The translations under genes were made by a program, and so were the position numbers. From an uncultured Leptolyngbya sp. (GTDB lineage: Bacteria; Cyanobacteriota; Cyanobacteriia; Phormidesmidales; Phormidesmidaceae): a stretch of DNA of 7,698 nucleotides. The notes under the pieces were generated by a model, which saw only the letters and a program-made list of their open reading frames with translations, ran no database searches and was not told where the DNA came from. Positions 6,080-7,698 of this stretch are shown here, piece after piece; position 1 is the stretch's first letter, and every line of letters begins with the position of its first letter. The DNA lies in contig CALBPH010000312.1 in assembly GCA_937899365.1 (NCBI GenBank), forward strand, positions 1-7,698. Direction: 5' to 3'.

Positions 6080-6111
6080 GACCGGTATCAAATGTCTGTC
6101 TGATGCCGGTC
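6080..6111. promoter_or_regulatory. 11-bp dyad between divergent cotransporter and TPR-like genes
   Basis: GACCGGTATCA (6080-6090) and TGATGCCGGTC (6101-6111) are inverted repeats with one mismatch, separated by 10 bases, so the half-site centres are 21 bases apart (two helical turns). That geometry suits a dimeric DNA-binding regulator. In plus-strand RNA the mismatch becomes a G-U pair, so a hairpin is also possible, but no U run follows. The 167-bp region 6006-6172 shows no convincing sigma-70 hexamer pair on either strand. Confidence 0.4.
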
Positions 6112-6172
6112 TGAATGGTCAAAAAACTGAAAAATCTAGACCTTAGCCCACAGCGGCAGTCGCAAATATTAC

Positions 6173-6490
6173 ATGCATGGCCCATTAGCGTTGAACCGAT
6201 GTATCCCTATTCTGGGGAGCTGTGGGAAAAAGACGCAGCAATGTCAGGCTCTCAAAGCCAGCCATGACCGACTGACGTTTACGGAGACTGACTGTCTCAG
6301 ACCGGCATTTTATCAAGCCTGGTTTGATAAAGCCCGCAGTTATGTCCTAAATAACGAGCATGAGCTGGTGTTAGAAGCCCTTGAAATGGCTATTAAACTC
6401 AACCTGGAGCAGTGTCGAGATGATGCTAAAACAGAACTGGTGTTTGACGGGCTGCGCCAAATGCCAGACTTTGGACGATTGATCGTCTGA
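6173..6490 (+). CDS. Short TPR-like protein, possibly a remnant
   Basis: The 105-residue frame has a believable TPR-like C-terminal half. Residues 26-49 resemble the second helix and linker of one repeat. AFYQAWFDKARSYVLNN (45-61) followed by LVLEALEMAIKLNLE (65-79) resembles a full repeat. The tail FDGLRQMPDFGRLI (91-104) resembles the capping end common in cyanobacterial TPR proteins (LR-x-x-P-x-F-x-x-LI). Such repeats usually mediate protein-protein contacts. Residues 1-20 look unlike protein and the ATG at 6173 has no Shine-Dalgarno sequence. A stop lies in frame at 6137, and the other two frames show no missing N-terminus. It may therefore be a decayed 3' remnant of a longer TPR gene, or start at an unrecognised codon. 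It is convergent with the LptF/G gene. Partner and function are unknown. Confidence 0.5.
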   Translation: MHGPLALNRCIPILGSCGKKTQQCQALKASHDRLTFTETDCLRPAFYQAWFDKARSYVLNNEHELVLEALEMAIKLNLEQCRDDAKTELVFDGLRQMPDFGRLIV

Positions 6491-6498
6491 TATTTCGG

Positions 6499-6585
6499 CG
6501 TTGCTGATCCCCGGTATGAATTTATTTTGTAGACATTGGCACGTCGTATATCTTTCAGATCGGTTCAGACCCTCTATCAGCAACG
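6499..6585. repeat. Perfect 10-bp inverted repeat in a convergent intergenic region
   Basis: CGTTGCTGAT (6499-6508) is the exact reverse complement of ATCAGCAACG (6576-6585), with 67 bases between. The pair fills most of the 111-bp gap between the TPR-like frame and the LptF/G stop. No T run follows either arm, so it is not a standard terminator. It could be a long-looped 3'-end structure or the ends of a very short element. Confidence 0.45.
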
Positions 6586-6601
6586 GCAAAATGTCTGTGG
6601 A

Positions 6602-7698
6602 TTATTTAGATGCTTGCATGACAAGCAGCCCCCCGACAGCCAGACCCAAGAAAGGGGCTAACCATGCAGCTGCTATCGGGTTTAAGGTGCCTACCTTGCC
6701 CAGGGCATCAGCAATAAAGCTAATCAGGTAATAGCCAAAGATGATGACGATGCTAATGCCAATGCTGGTGGCTTTACCTGTCCGTTGTGGTCGAATACCG
6801 ACGGCAGAGCCAACGATTCCAAAAACGATGCAGATAAAAGGCAGCGCATAACGCTGGTACAGACGTAACTCCCAAACGCGAATTTTTCGGTCATCTCCCG
6901 ACTTGCGCACAATTTGATTGAGATGCTGTCGCGTTTCCGCAATGTTCATCTCGTCGTCATCCTTATTGCGGGAGGCTAAATCCAGGGGGGTGCGGGGTAT
7001 GTTGAGTTCCTGGCGATCAAATTTCACAATGTGGCCAAAGGACCCATCGGGTGAAATGGCGTAAATGGTGCCGTTAAAAAATGTCCAGACGTTATCTAAA
7101 AAGCTCCAAGTGGCGGTTTCTGCGCTGACCACTTGTTTTAAGCCAGCTTGGGAAAAGTCAAGAATTGTCAGCCCTTGCATCTCTTCGCCATTAAACCGGC
7201 GGGCATAGAACAATCGGCCCAATTCTTTACCGCTGCCGTCCTCTGCCTTTTGATATTCCTGATACAGGATATTTCGCTCTCGAAAGGGGGGCTTTTCAGT
7301 ATTAAAGGCCTGTTCCAGCATGAGCGTTGCTCGATAGTTGGCAGCGGGGGTAATGACCTCATTAAAAACAAAGGTAAGCCCGGTAATGAGGATGCTGAGA
7401 ACTAGAGCGGGGGCAATAATACGGCGTACGCTGATGCCACAGCCACGCAGTGCGGTCAGTTCGCTGTCGCTAGAAAAGCGACTGTAGGTCATCATGGTGG
7501 CTAGCAATGTTGACATTGGAAATGCCAGCACCACAAATTCAGGCATTTTGAGGACAAAAATCTGCATCGCTAGCCCCACTTCCAAACCTGATTCGGTGAT
7601 TTTTCGAATCAGATCAAAGAGTGCGCCTACGGATACTAATATTGATGAGAAAGCGCCTACACCAAAGAGAAAGGGAAGGGACAGCTCCTTGGCGATGT
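6602..7698 (-). CDS. LptF/LptG-family lipopolysaccharide export permease (YjgP/YjgQ), 5' end outside window
   Basis: This is a membrane subunit of the Lpt ABC transporter, which pulls lipopolysaccharide from the inner membrane for transfer to the outer membrane. The frame stays open to the right edge, giving 364 visible residues; probably only a few tens at most are missing. Numbering from the first visible codon (7696), membrane segments are near 8-28, 46-68 and 93-112. A periplasmic beta domain follows (roughly 120-275), then three more membrane segments (RYALPFICIVFGIVGSAVGI, SIGISIVIIFGYYLISFIAD, and the final AAWLAPFLGLAVGG). The cytoplasmic block SSDSELTALRGCGIS (75-89) is the family's coupling-helix signature. 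The three-plus-three architecture is typical. A TTG at 7583-7585 and an ATG at 7565-7567 are internal, because family sequence continues upstream through ELSLPFLFGVGAF. Cyanobacteria often have one such gene near lptB, so I do not choose between lptF and lptG. Confidence 0.92.
   Translation of the reverse strand, partial: IAKELSLPFLFGVGAFSSILVSVGALFDLIRKITESGLEVGLAMQIFVLKMPEFVVLAFPMSTLLATMMTYSRFSSDSELTALRGCGISVRRIIAPALVLSILITGLTFVFNEVITPAANYRATLMLEQAFNTEKPPFRERNILYQEYQKAEDGSGKELGRLFYARRFNGEEMQGLTILDFSQAGLKQVVSAETATWSFLDNVWTFFNGTIYAISPDGSFGHIVKFDRQELNIPRTPLDLASRNKDDDEMNIAETRQHLNQIVRKSGDDRKIRVWELRLYQRYALPFICIVFGIVGSAVGIRPQRTGKATSIGISIVIIFGYYLISFIADALGKVGTLNPIAAAWLAPFLGLAVGGLLVMQASK

Noticed and set aside
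6289..6303. GAGACTGACTGTCTC palindrome within the TPR-like frame
   Set aside because: The stem is only five pairs, it lies in a coding frame, and it has no flanking signal. It is probably chance.
6563..6575. GGTTCAGACCC resembling a tRNA T-loop
   Set aside because: The flanking bases do not form a T-stem and no acceptor, D or anticodon arms can be placed around it.

Overview
The window looks like chromosomal DNA from a cyanobacterium. The ribulose-phosphate epimerase, the small DUF861-type cupin, the 60-residue conserved protein and the LptF/LptG-family permease all read like cyanobacterial versions of these proteins. Two exact copies of the cyanobacterial HIP1 octamer (GCGATCGC) lie in the transporter gene. 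Base composition is mid-range and no strain can be named from the sequence alone. There is no rRNA, tRNA, CRISPR array or intact insertion sequence.

Layout, left to right. A bidirectional terminator (1-43) is followed by a leftward pair: an exported subtilisin-like protease (346-2052) and a short cupin (90-365), which overlap by 20 bases. A 126-bp divergent promoter region separates this pair from rightward rpe (2179-2880). Then comes a 655-bp gene-poor stretch. It holds a branched hairpin, a very strong rightward terminator and a 326-bp segment bounded by perfect 13-bp inverted repeats that may be a small non-autonomous mobile element. It ends at a 60-codon conserved gene (3536-3718). A 70-bp convergent gap with a perfect hairpin separates that gene from a large leftward gene (3789-6005) for a bacterial cation-chloride cotransporter (SLC12 family). 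This transporter start is overlapped by a 5-codon minicistron with its own Shine-Dalgarno sequence. A rightward TPR-like ORF (6173-6490) follows a dyad-containing intergenic region. It converges on a leftward LptF/LptG permease gene (6602 to the right edge), whose 5' end lies outside the window.

The genes do not form one pathway. rpe serves the Calvin cycle and pentose phosphate pathway. The transporter probably handles ion or osmotic balance. The LptF/G protein exports lipopolysaccharide to the outer membrane. The protease probably acts outside the cytoplasm, and the cupin, TPR-like and 60-residue proteins have no assigned function. Most of this is ordinary chromosomal content, and I found no convincing multi-gene novel system. 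The points most worth a second look are the altered catalytic motifs of the protease, the mixed ion-site signature of the cotransporter, its leader minicistron, and the inverted-repeat-bounded segment after rpe.
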